DNA from: Reyranella sp.
Lineage (GTDB): Bacteria; Pseudomonadota; Alphaproteobacteria; Reyranellales; Reyranellaceae
DNA: 20,455 bases
Direction: 5' to 3'
NCBI GenBank assembly: GCA_004296815.1
Contig: SCVT01000397.1
Coordinates: forward strand, 1 to 20,455
In this document: one piece after another, positions 19,747 through 20,455 of the stretch
Numbering within the stretch: the first letter of the stretch is position 1
How the letters are laid out: every line of letters starts with the position of its first letter
Notes under the pieces: generated by a model
The model's input: the letters and a program-made list of their open reading frames with translations, nothing else
Database searches by the model: none
Told to the model about the DNA's origin: nothing
Translations under genes and position numbers: made by a program

Positions 19747-20455
19747 ATGCAAAACTGCTTCATCGACCTCTACAGCGACACCAAGACCAAACCCTCGGCC
19801 GGAATGCGGAAGGCCATGGCCGACGCCGAAGTCGGCGACGAGCAGAAGTACGAGGATCCCACCGTCGAGCGCCTGCGCGAGCGCATCTGCGACATCCTCG
19901 GCACCGAGGATTCGGTGTTCATGCCGTCGGGCACCATGTGCAACCAGGCCGCCATCCGCGTCCATTGCCGCCTCGGCGACGAGGTGATCGCCGACCGCAC
20001 CGCCCACATCATCAATGCCGAAACCGGCGGCACCGCGGCCAACTCGGGCGTCATGATCCGAATGCTCGACGGCCCCAACGGCGTCTTCACCGGCGAGCAA
20101 GTCAAGGAAGCGTTGCGCGATCCCAACAGCCGCAACGCTCCACGGTCACGGCTGGTGTCGTTCGAGAACACCTCGAATGGTGGCTGCGGCACGGTGTGGC
20201 CGCTCGCCACCATGCAGGGCGTTACCAAGGTCGCACGCGACGCCGGCCTTTCGCTGCACATGGACGGCGCACGCCTCGCCAATGCCTGCGTGAAGTCGGG
20301 CACCAATGCGCGCGACTACGCGGCGTGCGTGGACTCGCTCTGGGTCGACTACACCAAGGGCCTCGGTGCGCCGGTCGGCGCGAGCCTCGGCGGCTCCAAG
20401 GACTTCATCAAGGAGGCCTGGCGCCAGAAGCAGATGCTCGGTGGCTCGATGCGCC
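19747..20455 (+). CDS. ltaE: Low-specificity L-threonine aldolase (3' truncated by window)
   Basis: The frame from ATG 19747 stays open to the window end (236 codons), about two thirds of the family length. This PLP enzyme cleaves L-threonine or allo-threonine to glycine and acetaldehyde. Visible hallmarks are DLYSDTKTKPSAGMRKAMAD with VGDEQKYEDPTV (8-40, the family's SDT...VGDDxYxxDPTV opening), FMPSGTMCNQ (59-68), His87 (TAHI, stacking on PLP), HMDGARLANA (171-180, Asp173 and Arg176) and DYTKGLGAP with Lys204 as the Schiff-base lysine. All key residues seen so far are intact. It diverges from the third crotonase gene. A beta-eliminating amino-acid lyase of the same fold is the main alternative. 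The function call is strong for the visible part. Confidence 0.9.
   Translation, partial: MQNCFIDLYSDTKTKPSAGMRKAMADAEVGDEQKYEDPTVERLRERICDILGTEDSVFMPSGTMCNQAAIRVHCRLGDEVIADRTAHIINAETGGTAANSGVMIRMLDGPNGVFTGEQVKEALRDPNSRNAPRSRLVSFENTSNGGCGTVWPLATMQGVTKVARDAGLSLHMDGARLANACVKSGTNARDYAACVDSLWVDYTKGLGAPVGASLGGSKDFIKEAWRQKQMLGGSMR

Noticed and set aside
1..20455. A mobile island, phage or defence system
   Set aside because: No integrase, transposase, tRNA-associated repeat, phage or nuclease gene was found, and codon use looks even across the window.

Overview
The window looks like an accessory-metabolism stretch of a high-GC alphaproteobacterial chromosome. This is inferred from strongly G/C-ending codons, dense packing with ATGA start/stop overlaps, and the protein families (crotonases, LivM permease, P450, FolM-like reductase, L-2-hydroxyglutarate-oxidase-type enzyme). 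Genus cannot be fixed from sequence alone; a Rhizobiales- or Reyranella-like organism would fit. No rRNA, tRNA, CRISPR array, insertion sequence, integrase or phage gene was found. No gene-free stretch exceeds about 155 bases.

Layout. (1) 1-1058, + strand: the 3' end of a dTDP-glucose 4,6-dehydratase gene, then a tyrosine-rich lipoprotein whose ribosome-binding site lies in a perfect hairpin. (2) 1065-5575, - strand: a tight six-gene unit in transcription order FolM-like pterin reductase, folB, two EamA transporters, a dTDP-sugar 3,4-ketoisomerase (FdtA/QdtA type) and a dTDP-ketosugar aminotransferase (FdtB/QdtB type). Five of the six are chained by 4-base ATGA overlaps or by a 12-base gap. 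With the dehydratase this gives three steps towards a dTDP-3-amino-3,6-dideoxyhexose. (3) 5630-8653, + strand: FAD oxidoreductase, translationally coupled lipoprotein hydrolase, and a nitronate-monooxygenase-like flavoprotein behind a hairpin-rich leader. (4) 8650-11703: a hydrolase/membrane-protein pair (-) diverges from a marR-MFS pair (+) across an A+T-rich region with a 12-bp palindrome and plausible divergent promoters. (5) 11664-13395: a two-module VOC protein (-) and an orphan LivM-type permease (+) share a symmetric -10 region. (6) 13382-15136: two divergent crotonases flank an inverted repeat. (7) 15120-18373: GNAT and TetR genes (-) diverge from a cytochrome P450 and an MDR-type reductase (+) across an 18-bp perfect operator-like palindrome. 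(8) 18374-20455: a small secreted protein and a third crotonase (-), then the start of a threonine aldolase (+).

Working together. Region 2 joins pterin and dTDP-aminosugar genes in one transcript, which is unexpected. Regions 4 and 7 are two compact regulator-centred modules (MarR: hydrolase plus exporter; TetR: P450, reductase and acetyltransferase) suited to sensing and handling small hydrophobic or CoA-linked compounds. Three crotonases with unusual catalytic residues suggest acyl-CoA isomerisation or catabolism nearby. Several promoters carry a TAnnnT hexamer 5-6 bases before the ATG, which predicts leaderless mRNAs. No single wholly new system is proven. The best candidates are the TetR/P450 switch, the MarR divergent switch, the hairpin over the lipoprotein ribosome-binding site, and the pterin/aminosugar operon.
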